Shown: positions 1 to 8,498 of the stretch, piece by piece
Layout of the letters: each line of letters opens with the position of its first letter
Numbering within the stretch: position 1 is the first letter of the stretch
NCBI GenBank assembly: GCA_005239435.1
Contig: SZNP01000001.1
Coordinates: 62,001-126,000 of the forward strand
DNA: 64,000 nucleotides
Direction: 5' to 3'
Source of the DNA: Halorussus salinisoli
GTDB taxonomy: Archaea; Halobacteriota; Halobacteria; Halobacteriales; Haladaptataceae
The notes under the pieces: generated by a model
Databases searched by the model: none
Told to the model about the DNA's origin: nothing
Seen by the model: only the letters and a program-made list of their open reading frames with translations
Made by a program: the position numbers and the translations under genes

Positions 1-540
1 TGACCTGCGGAGTCTTCGAGTCCGCACCTTCACCGGAGGCCGTGTACTCGTGAATCTTGTTACCGACCGACACTAGCCAGTCGGCGACTTTCCGGAGCGA
101 CTCGTTGTCGTTCATCGCCTTCCACGCCTTCGCTAGCGGTCCCGACAGCAGGTCGCCGGGCATCACCTCGAAGAAGTTGTCCTGGTCGTCGAAGCCGTCG
201 GTGAGATGCGTGTAGGGTGTTATCCACGCGTTCGAGGAGTAGCAGGCCGTCTCGTAGCCCGCGCCCGACAGCGATTCGGCGAGTGTCGTCGCGCCTTCCA
301 GATACGGGTTCTCCTGACTCGCGCCGTGTTCGCTCGGGTACATTCCGGTGAACAGGGAGGCGTGAACTGGGAGCGTCCACGGTGCGGGGGCGACTGCCTG
401 CTCGAAGACGGCCGCCTCGTCGGCGAACCGCTCCAAGCCGGGCGTCGTCGGCCGGTCGTAGCCATAGACCGAAAGGTGGCTCTTGCGAACCGTGTCCATG
501 ACCACGAAGACGACGTTCCCCGCAGAGGCGTCGTTAGTCA
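1..540 (-). CDS. Sulfatase-like alkaline phosphatase superfamily protein (C-terminus beyond window)
   Basis: The first 180 residues of a sulfatase-type hydrolase are seen; the rest lies left of the window. The N-terminal block FVVMDTVRKSHLSVYGYDRP and the block PWTLPVHASLFTGMYPSEHG match the metal-binding and nucleophile regions of the sulfatase/alkaline phosphatase superfamily. Aligned to the classical C/S-x-P-x-R signature, the nucleophile position is Thr and the Arg is His (TLPVH). The second Asp of the usual DxxRxD metal site is Ser. Such substituted forms are common in haloarchaeal sulfatase-like proteins, which may act on phosphate or phospho-glycan substrates rather than sulfate esters. 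The start is the ATG that opens directly before MTNDASAGNVVF. There is no signal peptide, so it is probably cytoplasmic or acts on surface-glycan precursors. The substrate cannot be told. Confidence 0.8.
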
Positions 541-635
541 TACCAGTACCGTCCAATCCGGGGCGGGATAAATATCCTGATGTTAGCCGCGTTCTATGGG
601 AAGAATTACGTCATTTCGAGAGGAGAAATCCGGAC

Positions 636-998
636 TTAGAACGGAGCCTGCGGACCTTCGTCGTCGTCGCCGTCGTCGTCGGTCGTCTCGCCGGGGAACG
701 ACGGACTCATGCCGCCGCCGTGACCGCCTCCGCCGTCCATACCGGTGTCGGCGTGGACCGTCTCGATTTCGGGAATCTCCTTGACCATCCGGCTCTTGAT
801 GGCCTGAATCGTCATCGGCGAGATGCCACAGCCACTGCACGCACCGCCCAACTGGATGTGAACTTCTCCGGTCTCGCGGTCGATGTTCTGGATAGCCGCG
901 CTTCCCCCGTGCATCTGAATCTGCGGGAAGTTGCGTCGCAGGAAGTTGCTGACGCGCTCCTCGAGGTCGTCCCCTTCGTCCTGAGTTTCGGTGCTCAT
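636..998 (-). CDS. NifU C-terminal domain Fe-S scaffold-like protein
   Basis: A 120-residue protein whose residues about 10-80 form a NifU C-terminal (Nfu) domain. It includes the CxxC pair in GGACSGCGIS that binds a bridging Fe-S cluster, and the typical GGSAAIQNID and GIEKxI-like segments. The tail is Gly/His- and Asp-rich (DGGGGHGGGM, then DDDGDDDEG). The family delivers or assembles Fe-S clusters for apoproteins in the cytoplasm. An in-frame upstream start exists, but MSTETQDEGDD is the better start: it lies just inside the conserved acidic leader typical of haloarchaea. It stands alone between divergent or unrelated genes. Confidence 0.88.
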   Translation of the reverse strand: MSTETQDEGDDLEERVSNFLRRNFPQIQMHGGSAAIQNIDRETGEVHIQLGGACSGCGISPMTIQAIKSRMVKEIPEIETVHADTGMDGGGGHGGGMSPSFPGETTDDDGDDDEGPQAPF

Positions 999-1417
999 GC
1001 TACGAGGTTGGGTTCGGGAAGTCTTAGGCCTTTGGTTCGTTCCCCAGTTCGTTCGGCGAGCAAGGACTGAAACTCGCCGATTCACCCTCTGAGGCGCTCG
1101 GGCGCACTACCACCGGGCATCCTCGCTCGCACTCGTCGAACCGGAATACGATCGATTCGATATAGCGTAATAGTATTTATCACGTCTGTCCGGGGAGACT
1201 TCCCCTAGCTGGTCATCCCGGGACGGTTCAGCGAAGCTTCGACGAGGAAAACGGAAATTCGCCGACTCGAACTCGCTGACCGGCGTTCGACGCACTCGCG
1301 TTTCGGCTTTCCGCACAGTCGCGTTCGGCCGACGTCGACGCTAGCCGAACGCGACCGGACTCACGACGTCGACGTACTCGAACCGCATCGTGGAACCTAT
1401 CTCGTCGCCGACCTACT
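999..1417. other. Intergenic region, no gene seen
   Basis: About 420 bases between two minus-strand genes. There is an AT-rich stretch (around 1164-1182, atagcgtaatagtatttatc) that could hold a promoter. An open frame on the minus strand here (1107-1316) has a composition unlike haloarchaeal proteins (many Arg/Ser, few Asp/Glu) and no recognisable motif, so it is not called. Confidence 0.4.
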
Positions 1418-1738
1418 CTAACTCTCGAAACCGAACACCCGCCGCAGTTGGGTCTCTATCTCCTCGACGTAGATGTCGAGCATCTCCTCGACCTTCTCGT
1501 CCTTGACGACGATGCCCTGCACGCGCTCGACCGGATTCTCCGGGAGTTCGACGCGGAACTCGCCGTCGCCCTCGTAGAAGGGTTCGCTCTCGTTCAGGAT
1601 CTGCTGGTCGATGGCGTGGATGAGTTCGGAGTCGTACTTGTCGTTGAGTCGGTTGAACGCGTTCTTGTACGCCTTCTGGAGTTCGTTGAAGTAGTTGGCG
1701 TACTTGTCCTCGAACTTCTCGGGGTCGAAGTCGGTCAT
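1418..1738 (-). CDS. Conserved haloarchaeal protein (DUF5783-like)
   Basis: A 106-residue acidic soluble protein beginning MTDFDPEKFEDKYANYFNEL. It is predicted to be mostly helical in the first half (KYANYFNELQKAYKNAFNRL) and has no cysteine, membrane segment or catalytic motif. It resembles a short protein family widespread in haloarchaea that I associate with DUF5783; the function is unknown. The start was moved 44 codons inside the longest frame because the upstream stretch is Arg-rich and non-conserved in character, while the protein from MTDFDP on is typically acidic. The neighbouring HTH_10 regulator gene lies upstream on the same strand; there is no clear operon link. Confidence 0.75.
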   Translation of the reverse strand: MTDFDPEKFEDKYANYFNELQKAYKNAFNRLNDKYDSELIHAIDQQILNESEPFYEGDGEFRVELPENPVERVQGIVVKDEKVEEMLDIYVEEIETQLRRVFGFES

Positions 1739-1866
1739 GTGCCGGAGTTGGACGAGAGCGAATAAAAGTTGGGCGGTGCGAGGCTCTCGGTCTCGCCGAG
1801 CCTTCGCCGCCCGGCGACGAACGACCGTATCGATACGTCCGGGATGGCTTCCCAGACCGAGGTCCG

Positions 1867-2511
1867 TCAACCTTCTCGGACGAACGCGGTTACGACCGCG
1901 GACTCGGCCTTTCGAAGGAGTTCACCCGCGTTGCTGGCGGCACAGTCGAGTTCCGCCGCGACGTCTTCGACCGCTCCCGACCGTGGAACCTCGTAGTAGC
2001 CGACGGCGACCGCCGCCTCCAGCGCGTTGCGCTGGCGGTCCGTGACGTTCGCGGCCGACGGCCCTCGCCGGAAGTCGTGGACGCTCTCGATGGTCGCGTC
2101 GAGCAGGTCGCTCAGTCTGGCGTAGAATTCGCCCATGTAATCGGACTCGCCGACCGCCTCGAACCGGGCGATTCCGGTGTCGTGGAACGTGACCGGCGGG
2201 AGGAACACCACCTTCGACTGCGAGACGAGTTCGAGCAGGGACGACTCGAACTCGTAGTCGGTCTGATGGACGAACGCGTACGTTCCGTCGTTTCCCGCCA
2301 CGAGGTGGGTCGTGGTGACGGTCTCGACCGAATCCAGCACGTCCGCCACGGCGTCCGGACCCGCGTCGAACCACGTCAGCGTCGTCACCGTGGACATCGG
2401 ACCCCACATCAGCAGTTCTACGCGCGAGACTTCGCTACTCTCCACGATTCGGCGGTGCATCGGGTGCGCCAACTCGTCCGGATAGGTCGCCGCGAACGAG
2501 ACTCGTTTCAT
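1867..2511 (-). CDS. HTH_10 (bat-type) transcriptional regulator
   Basis: A 214-residue regulator. The N-terminal 150 residues form the sensor-like region found in haloarchaeal bacterio-opsin-activator paralogues. Residues about 155-205 are the HTH_10 domain (TDRQRNALEAAVAVGYYEVP, then a helix pair DVAAELDCAASNAGELLRKA). Members bind promoter DNA and respond to redox, light or metabolic cues; no cofactor is known for this one. The start MKRVSFAATYPDEL is the usual start of the family; the frame is open further upstream but that part is not protein-like. It is divergent from the alpha/beta hydrolase gene beginning 85 bases away, so it may control that gene (inference from layout). Confidence 0.9.
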   Translation of the reverse strand: MKRVSFAATYPDELAHPMHRRIVESSEVSRVELLMWGPMSTVTTLTWFDAGPDAVADVLDSVETVTTTHLVAGNDGTYAFVHQTDYEFESSLLELVSQSKVVFLPPVTFHDTGIARFEAVGESDYMGEFYARLSDLLDATIESVHDFRRGPSAANVTDRQRNALEAAVAVGYYEVPRSGAVEDVAAELDCAASNAGELLRKAESAVVTAFVREG

Positions 2512-2596
2512 ACGGACCCCGAGCGCCGACGGACAAATAAAAGACCGCATCAGTCCGGCAGTGTACTTTCTCCGCTCGCCCGAGAAGCAATCGGTA

Positions 2597-3502
2597 ATGA
2601 CGAACGCGCTGTCCGAGCGAGCGAGTGGAGAGTCGTCCGACGACGCGGGCACGCGGACCGTTTCGGTCGACGAGGGACGCAGCGTCTCGTACGCCGAGTA
2701 CGGCATTCCGGACGGGAGGCCGGTCGTGTTCCTTCACGGGACTCCGGGCTCGCGCGTCCTCGGGCGACTGTTCGACGAGTGCGCGCGCCGGAACGGAACT
2801 CGTCTCCTCGCGCCCGACCGGCCAGGCTACGGGAAGTCATCCCCGTGGCCCGACCGGACGCCGACCGACACCGGGGAGTTCGTGGCCGCGATGCTGGACG
2901 ACGCGGGCGTCTCGCGCGCTCGCGTCGTCGGTTTCTCCGGCGGCGGCGCGTTCGCGCTCGCGCTCGCCGCTACGCGCGGGGAGTTAGTCAGCGAAATCGA
3001 CGTGGTCTCGGGAGCGACTCCGCCGTCTCTCTCGAACGACACGCCGAGGGTCCAGCGTCTCCTCGGACTGTTCGCTCGGACGACGCCGCGACTTCTGAGG
3101 GGACTGTTCAGGGGTCAAACGTGGCTCGCCGAGCGTGCGCCACCCTCCGTCGTCGTCTCGCAATATGCGACCGAAGACGGGCGGGCGGAGATACCCGACG
3201 AGGTGGCCGAACTCGTCAAGCGGGATTTCGTCGCGGGGTTCGAGCGTCGTCGGAGCGGAGCGGTGACGGAACTCCGCCTGTTGGCGCGGGAGTGGGACTT
3301 CTCGCTCGCGGAGATAGACCACCCGGTTCGCCTGTGGCACGGCGGGCGAGACGCGAACGTGCCGGTGGACGACGCCCGTCGGGTCGCCGAGCGACTGCCG
3401 AACGGAGAACTGACCGTCTTCGAGGACGCCGACCACCTGACCACGCTCCTCCGCAGTCGGTCACGGATTCTCGAACGTCGCGTCTCCGACGACGAACGGT
3501 AG
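2597..3502 (+). CDS. Alpha/beta hydrolase
   Basis: A 301-residue alpha/beta-hydrolase fold protein. Visible motifs are the oxyanion-hole HGTPGS near residue 48, the nucleophile elbow GFSGGG, the acid in GGRDANVPVDD and the catalytic His in EDADHLTT near the C-terminus. The family covers esterases, epoxide hydrolases and haloperoxidase-like enzymes, so the substrate cannot be assigned. The start MTNALSERAS follows an AT-rich stretch (about 2535-2545) at a leaderless-type distance; a frame extension of 12 codons upstream is less likely. It is transcribed divergently from the HTH_10 regulator. Confidence 0.9.
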   Translation: MTNALSERASGESSDDAGTRTVSVDEGRSVSYAEYGIPDGRPVVFLHGTPGSRVLGRLFDECARRNGTRLLAPDRPGYGKSSPWPDRTPTDTGEFVAAMLDDAGVSRARVVGFSGGGAFALALAATRGELVSEIDVVSGATPPSLSNDTPRVQRLLGLFARTTPRLLRGLFRGQTWLAERAPPSVVVSQYATEDGRAEIPDEVAELVKRDFVAGFERRRSGAVTELRLLAREWDFSLAEIDHPVRLWHGGRDANVPVDDARRVAERLPNGELTVFEDADHLTTLLRSRSRILERRVSDDER

Positions 3503-3854
3503 TCACACCGACGGTGTTGGCCCAGCTCGCTCCGGAAAACGGGCGTACTGGTAGACCTCGCGCATCTCGAAGGGTTTTCGACAGCTGGTGCAGTTCGTGC
3601 CGAAGCGAGTAATAAACTAGAGAGAGCTATATCAATTCCTCTTTCATCCGCCTCTAGCCGTTCGGACGACAGTACGATTCGGCGTCGAGTCGATAGCTCT
3701 CGGCTTAGAATCTCGAAATCGGTGTCGTGGCGGTCGCTCCGAAGTGATTCCGTGCTGACGTACCCTCCGGACTCCCCTCTTCGTGAAACAGTTCTTCTGA
3801 TACGTCGTTCTCCGGCGACTCACACGACTGCCGACGCCGCGTCTTCAGCGCTCG
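3503..3854. other. Intergenic region between convergent genes
   Basis: About 350 bases between the convergent hydrolase and DHH phosphoesterase genes. The part around 3608-3650 is AT-rich. I see no RNA gene, repeat or convincing coding frame. Confidence 0.4.
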
Positions 3855-5291
3855 TCAGCCCAACTGCTCGCCCACGAGTTCGTCGGCGCGTTCGACGAAC
3901 TCCTCCTCGGTCCCTTTCGGCACCGTCGCGCCGGCGGCGACGTTGTGCCCGCCGCCGTCGCCGCCGACCGCTTGCGAGGCCTCGCGCATCACGACCGAGA
4001 GGTCGAGTCCCCGCCGGGTCAACGAGGGCGTGGCGCGCGCCGAGACCTTCACCTCCGTCACCTCCTCGCCGTCGTCGGTCTTCTCGGCGAAGGCGACGAT
4101 CGGCGTCCCGCGTTCGATCCCGTCCGAACCGACCGCCATCCCGGCGACGATGCCCACGATGGTCTCTCGGATCTCGTCTCCGGCGTGGAACCACTGGAGG
4201 TTCTCCTCGCGGGTGACGCCCTCGCGTTTGACGCGTTGGAGGCCCTGCGAGAGGTTCTTTCGATGGTTCGAGAGGAGCGTCCGGGCCTGTTGGAGCGCGC
4301 CGTCGCGGTTGCCCAGACAGACCGCGAGTCCCACGTCGGCGCGCTCGTAGCGCGCCGTCGCGTTCAGGAGGGTGGAGAACTCGCTCACGTCTCGGAGTTC
4401 CGTCCCTTCGGGTTCGTCGGCGAGGGTGTAGGCCGTGCCGAACAGCCTGTCGATGCGGTCGGAGCTAACCCCCCGAGAGACGGCGTGCTGGAAGAGCGCG
4501 TTCGAGACCGTACTGCGTTCGCTCTCGGTCAGGTCCACCCAGCACCGCCACTCGCCGTCCTCGTCTTTGAGCGTCACGTCGAGACCGTCGAGGAATCGGA
4601 GGGCACCGCTCTCGTTGTTGGTGATGCCGGGGATGCGGGTGTCGCTGGCGTACTCCAGCATCTTGGGGAGCGGCCGGGTCTGCTTGCCGTACATCGACAG
4701 GTCGGTCGTCGTCTCCACGACGCCCGCCGCTTTGCCCTCCTCGACGATGGACTCGTTCGCGCCCACGAGTTCGCCGTCGGTCGTCTGCATGTCGCCGACC
4801 GCGCCCACCACCGCGAGCGCGGCCAAGTCGCGGTTGTCGGTCTCGCTCGGTTCCAGCGCGCGTGCGAGGACGTACGCCGCGCCCGCGCCCGAGAGCTCCG
4901 ACGAGCCGTCGATGTCGAACAGGAGCGGATTCAGGTGAAAATCGGTGTCCGGCTCTGCCGGCTGGTGGTGGTCGGCGATGACCGGCGTGAACTCGCCCGC
5001 GGCCTCGTGGTCGGCGATGACGTCCAACTGGCCGCTCCCGAAGTCGGTGAACAGCACCGTCTCGTAGTCGGTCGCCGCAATCGACGCGATCTCCTCGGCG
5101 TCCAACTGCTTGCTGAAGACGGTCTCGAAGGGGATGCCCGCGCGTTCGAGCGCCGACGACGCGATTGCGGCGCTCGTCAGCCCGTCGGCGTCGATGTGGG
5201 ACGCGAGCAACACCTCGTCGGCGTCTCGCAGGCGGTCGGCGCACGCGGCGGCGCGCTCTGCGAGAGCGGGGACTGGACCAGCGGAAGCCAT
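3855..5291 (-). CDS. DHH/DHHA1 phosphoesterase, RecJ-like single-strand nuclease
   Basis: A 478-residue DHH-family phosphoesterase. The N-terminal metal site is SHIDADG near residue 31, then FTDFGSG, then the DHH triplet in IADHHQP near residue 107. The C-terminal DHHA1 domain ends with the glycine-rich motif VGGDGGGHNVAAGA. Archaeal members are related to RecJ/GAN, which degrade single-stranded DNA or RNA in replication and repair, sometimes bound to the Gins/Cdc45 complex. The starting Met directly precedes ASAGPVPALAERAA and there is no upstream extension. Haloarchaea carry several RecJ paralogues; which one this is cannot be told from the sequence alone. Confidence 0.9.
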   Translation of the reverse strand: MASAGPVPALAERAAACADRLRDADEVLLASHIDADGLTSAAIASSALERAGIPFETVFSKQLDAEEIASIAATDYETVLFTDFGSGQLDVIADHEAAGEFTPVIADHHQPAEPDTDFHLNPLLFDIDGSSELSGAGAAYVLARALEPSETDNRDLAALAVVGAVGDMQTTDGELVGANESIVEEGKAAGVVETTTDLSMYGKQTRPLPKMLEYASDTRIPGITNNESGALRFLDGLDVTLKDEDGEWRCWVDLTESERSTVSNALFQHAVSRGVSSDRIDRLFGTAYTLADEPEGTELRDVSEFSTLLNATARYERADVGLAVCLGNRDGALQQARTLLSNHRKNLSQGLQRVKREGVTREENLQWFHAGDEIRETIVGIVAGMAVGSDGIERGTPIVAFAEKTDDGEEVTEVKVSARATPSLTRRGLDLSVVMREASQAVGGDGGGHNVAAGATVPKGTEEEFVERADELVGEQLG

Positions 5292-5667
5292 TCGGCCGGA
5301 GGTAGGTCGCTATCGCTTATAAACTCTGGCTCCGCACGCTCGGATGCGGGTCGCTATGAACGGGAAAGTGGGTATCCGTGACCGGATTGGTCTCCTACTA
5401 CTCGGCGCGCGCTGGCGCGACTTCGTGGTTTGAAGTCGCGCCCATGCGCGCGAGGGACGAGCGAGGAGGTTGGGGAGGCGTGAGGTCCGCGGTTGCGGTG
5501 CGGCGGTTCGTAAGCGGTGTCGTGCGGTGTGGGGACTCCGTGGTTCGAGGGGTAGCTAGCTTCTATTTCACCGTCACCCTATTCCGAATCACAGACTCGA
5601 GATTCCCAATCATCGCGTACTGCCGAGAGACCTTTCCGACGACACGACTTACGAACCGCCGACGACC
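5292..5667. other. Intergenic region holding repeat copy A
   Basis: About 375 bases upstream of kptA. It is largely occupied by copy A of the dispersed hairpin plus G-rich repeat (see 5414-5530). The last 100 bases (TTCACCGTCACC onward) lead into the GTG start of kptA. Confidence 0.6.
5414..5530 (+). repeat. Dispersed hairpin plus G-rich repeat, copy A
   Basis: It starts with a perfect 11-bp inverted repeat (5414-5424 and 5432-5442, arms GGCGCGACTTC/GAAGTCGCGCC, 7-base loop). After about 25 bases comes GGTTGGGGAGGCG and then CGCGGTTGCGGTGCGG, followed by GGT-rich sequence. The same order (hairpin, spacer, GGTTGGGGAGG, GCGGTTGCGGTGCGG) recurs at 38665-38785 in the same orientation and, more diverged, at 9785-9895 inverted. 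All copies are intergenic. Confidence 0.7.
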
Positions 5668-6033
5668 GTGACCGACCCCGTTTTCCGCTGCCCGGACCAC
5701 GGTTTCACGACCGCACCGGAGGACGCGGACCCGAAGTGCCCCGAGTGCGGACACCCAACCGAAAGAGTCCTCTCCGGCGAGCGCAGACGCAGACTCTCGA
5801 AGTTCGTCAGCGGCGCGCTCCGTTCTTGTATTTGCACCAGACTTGTCCAAAGTATAGAGACGTACCCCTTGGAGATAGGAGCCGAATGGGACTCTCCCAC
5901 TCCCGTCAAAATTAGAGTGCCCCTCTCGACAGGGGTAGTGGAAATCGGGGAGGGGTTCACAATCGCGGTCGTTACAGGAGCATCGCCACAGCACGGGGAA
6001 GACGGCGGTCACGGGGGACAACCGTCCGCGTGA
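5668..6033 (+). pseudogene. kptA: kptA 5' fragment: tRNA/RNA 2'-phosphotransferase cut by integrated element
   Basis: The first 51 codons are the N-terminus of haloarchaeal KptA/Tpt1. They comprise a zinc-ribbon (CPDHGF and CPECGHP) and the conserved block RRRLSKFVSGALR. The true gene stops matching at the 14-bp core 5809-5822, inside the LRH motif. The remaining 69 codons (SCICTRLVQSIETYPLEIGA onward) come from the inserted element. Joining 5668-5822 to 9159-9684 restores one uninterrupted 226-residue reading frame with normal KptA content. KptA removes 2'-phosphate from RNA using NAD+. The start is the GTG at 5668. The fused 121-residue product would lack the catalytic domain. Confidence 0.9.
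5809..5822. mobile_element. attL core of the integrated element
   Basis: AGCGGCGCGCTCCG, identical to 9145-9158. These bases encode Ser-Gly-Ala-Leu-Arg of the KptA motif in the same frame at both ends. A perfect 14-bp direct repeat at the exact ends of gene homology is the expected footprint of site-specific integration. 14 bp is also the core length I recall for the SNJ2-type haloarchaeal integrase. Confidence 0.88.
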
Positions 6034-6598
6034 CGGCAGTCAACCATAGATGGCCGTCAAGACGGATCACCAATTACCCAGAGTACCCGACTCGCGGGGC
6101 AAAGATGCCGAACAGTCCCGAGGGCGACGTTGTCAACGACACTGCCATGTTTCGCGCATGATAAACCATGATTTAATATTGTCAACTATATGTAAGGGAG
6201 GAAGGAAACAAATAAAGGATGGTGGGTTGCCTGTGACGATGGTCACTTGGCGTCTCACTACGATGCTGTCCGCGCCTAACTACGGTCATACGGCCTGACT
6301 ACGGTGGTCCGGGGAGCGCCAGTGTAACGCCCGCGCGTGTAAAGTGGCGTCGGCGATACTGTAGTCCTGAGAAGTCGAGTCAAAGCCATCGAAGTAGAGA
6401 CAGTGGTGCGTGAAAGCGACGAGAACCACGCACAGTGCCGTCAAATCGGCATCTCGAATTTCCGAGACTCATTCATTACCCCGCTTCTGAAGTCGCTTCA
6501 TGCGCCGCTTATCCGCCTCATAACAAGGACAGAGGTCGACGGAAGGATAGTATGCATCATGTCGGCGATAGGGCCGCGCATAGTGTCATTTTAGGAAT
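6034..6598. other. Element left arm, no gene seen
   Basis: 565 bases inside the integrated element. Short open frames exist (for example 6050-6298 and 6403-6594), but they have mixed composition, no conserved motif and no clear start context. An AT-rich patch at 6160-6215 with stop codons in several frames might hold a regulatory site. Confidence 0.4.
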
Positions 6599-7120
6599 CT
6601 ACAGGACCACGACTACTATCATGACTGTAGCCCAAAGAATAGCGAGACCACTTGTGAGTTTTTGCCCCCGCTGTTGTGCTACGTGAGCAGCACCAGCATG
6701 GAGGTCTTCTAAGCGACGAGTCTGCTGTGGGCCTCCCGCTCGATATCGTAGTCGTATCGTTTCTCCATTCGATTGCTCAGCATAAACAAGGCCATTATCG
6801 CCAAATCCGCCAAGTTCCTGATTGAGGCCAGCAAAATCGGTAATACTGGGTGGAGGACCGCAAACCAACCAGATACGTTCCACATCTCCGTAAAGCCCGT
6901 ACGCTGCCTCTGCTGCCTTCTCAACTTGGGAAAATCCTTTCTCCCCTTGTTCAATGTAGCCCGCCTCAATATCATCCTCAGTAACGCGAGGTGTTTGAAG
7001 TGTTTCAATCCCAACCAATACACGTCGTACAAAAGGTGAATGGTTCGGGTACCACCACGGAGTGAGCGCAATCGAAACGGAAAGTGCAATTGCTATAATC
7101 CGTAGAATAAGTTCCTGCAT
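6599..7120 (-). CDS. Element cargo: predicted membrane protein of unknown function
   Basis: A 173-residue protein with one hydrophobic segment at the N-terminus (LILRIIAIALSVSIAL) and one at the very C-terminus (GLAILWATVMIVVVVL). Between them is a soluble region of about 125 residues (RVTEDDIEAGYIEQGEKGFS and onward) that would sit on one side of the membrane. It is not recognised. The soluble part has no cysteine cluster or nuclease motif. The gene is preceded on its strand by an AT-rich, TATA-like sequence (forward 7152-7160). It is less acidic than the chromosomal proteins around it, in line with transfer. It is the only clear cargo gene of the element. Confidence 0.65.
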   Translation of the reverse strand: MQELILRIIAIALSVSIALTPWWYPNHSPFVRRVLVGIETLQTPRVTEDDIEAGYIEQGEKGFSQVEKAAEAAYGLYGDVERIWLVCGPPPSITDFAGLNQELGGFGDNGLVYAEQSNGETIRLRYRAGGPQQTRRLEDLHAGAAHVAQQRGQKLTSGLAILWATVMIVVVVL

Positions 7121-7431
7121 AATGTGCCCTTCATATTGTCACAGGTAATAGTATTTATGAGTTAGCTGAGAGAATATTTGTATTCACTAATCGGTGCTGA
7201 CTTTGTGACCGAGATGTACCACGTATTTCCTCTCAACAGCTATAGCAACGACAATGAAACAGCGGTCGGTCGCTCGGGGTGCAAGACCCGTTCGCGTCCC
7301 ATTCCGCCAATGCAGTTGCCATAGGCTCACAACCATCCTACTGCGTGACAAAGGTCGGAGGAATGGGTCTTCGACGGTCAACCCCAAGGGTAGCCACAAA
7401 GAGAACGGAGGGATGCGAGGATCAAAGGTTC
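7121..7431. other. Element interior, no convincing gene
   Basis: 310 bases between the cargo gene and the integrase 3' end. The first 60 bases are the AT-rich promoter area of the cargo gene. Short open frames on both strands (about 7187-7399 minus, 7254-7533 plus) lack recognisable content and overlap the integrase end. Confidence 0.4.
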
Positions 7432-8496
7432 TCAGTTACCCCCGAGAGAGGGGGCATGGTTCAATGCCGCTTCCCGAAGGGCATCGTCACCGAAGGCTCG
7501 GAGGTACTTCCGTGTCGTCTCAAGGTTAGGTGAGCCATCGTCGGTCGTGTGACCCATGAGACGAGCAAGGCGAGCGATGTCCCCGCCGTCTTCCACCCAT
7601 AGTCGAGCGAAGGTGTGTCGAAGGGTGTGAGGGGTGACACGGTGCATATCGTGACCCTGTGCGTTCTCATACATCACTTCCTGAATCCCTGCGTTCTCTG
7701 CCGCCGTCCGTACGATCTCGGTGATGGCCTTCTGGGTCAGTTTACCCGATTTATGAGAGATGAATAGACGGTCAGATTCGTTCGCCTTCGGGTATGCGGC
7801 GCGAAGACCACGGTCAATCCACTGCTCCAAGAGAGGGTCGAGACTCGGCTGATAGAAGACTGAACGATTCTCCTTGGTCTTCTCCCCACGGATTCGGATA
7901 CGCCGCTCAGGAGCGCGTTCAATATCGTCAATACGGATTAGTGTCGCTTCCCCTGCCCGAATCCCTGTCTGAATGAGAAGGCGAATCAGTAACTCGTTTC
8001 GGACCTTTGGGTCAGGCATGTTCTCGCGTTTCACCAACTGCTCCGCTTCGTCTTTGGCCAGGGCAACGATGTCCTGACGTGTCGCTTTCGCTTTCTTTGG
8101 GGAACTATCAATATCAAGGTCCGTGATAACCCCATGAATTGGATTCTCGTCAATGGGGACACGGTCAATACTATGCTTGTCAGCAAGGAGTTCGGAATTG
8201 TCGAGAAGGAAGTTGTAGAGTTGTGAGACTGCATCTTTCGCCGAGATCACATACTTGTCGGCGTGTCCATCGTTGCTGAGTGATTGAAGGAACTCACGTA
8301 GGGCGTACCGTTTCGGGTCGAGAATACGGACGTCGTTCGCCTGACACCAGTTACGGAAGGGACGGGTGTGCCGCTTGCGATGTGCCTCGGTCGAGTCCCC
8401 CTCGAAGCGTTCGAGGTACTCCCAGAACGCCTCCATGACACGGCGGTTCTCCTGCCTGACCGTATCGAAGTTTAGGGATGGTTCCGTCTCAGACAT
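7432..8496 (-). CDS. int: Tyrosine-family site-specific integrase (SNJ2-type candidate)
   Basis: A 354-residue tyrosine recombinase. Residues 1-130 form a SAM-like core-binding domain and the rest is the catalytic domain. Catalytic residues are visible: R180 in TGIRAGEATL, Lys about 206 in RGEKTKEN, H290 and R293 in HTLRHTFARL, H316 in LMGHTT and the nucleophile Y331 in TTRKYLRAFG. It is therefore probably active, and would join or excise DNA at the 14-bp core in kptA. Its start codon lies 2 bases after the stop of the accessory gene, implying one transcript. The 14-bp core, the co-transcribed accessory gene and the haloarchaeal host fit the SNJ2-type integrase family described from pleolipovirus SNJ2; this assignment is inference. 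Confidence 0.93.
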   Translation of the reverse strand: MSETEPSLNFDTVRQENRRVMEAFWEYLERFEGDSTEAHRKRHTRPFRNWCQANDVRILDPKRYALREFLQSLSNDGHADKYVISAKDAVSQLYNFLLDNSELLADKHSIDRVPIDENPIHGVITDLDIDSSPKKAKATRQDIVALAKDEAEQLVKRENMPDPKVRNELLIRLLIQTGIRAGEATLIRIDDIERAPERRIRIRGEKTKENRSVFYQPSLDPLLEQWIDRGLRAAYPKANESDRLFISHKSGKLTQKAITEIVRTAAENAGIQEVMYENAQGHDMHRVTPHTLRHTFARLWVEDGGDIARLARLMGHTTDDGSPNLETTRKYLRAFGDDALREAALNHAPSLGGN

Positions 8497-8498
8497 CG

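Noticed and set aside
1107..1316. 69-codon minus-strand frame.
   Set aside because: No acidic bias, no motif, no good start context; probably chance.
3945..5381. 478-codon plus-strand frame opposite the DHH phosphoesterase.
   Set aside because: The minus strand has all DHH/DHHA1 motifs; the plus-strand product has no motif and the composition of a complementary-strand shadow.
6050..6594. Short plus-strand frames in the left part of the integrated element.
   Set aside because: No conserved feature or convincing initiation context; left as unassigned element DNA.
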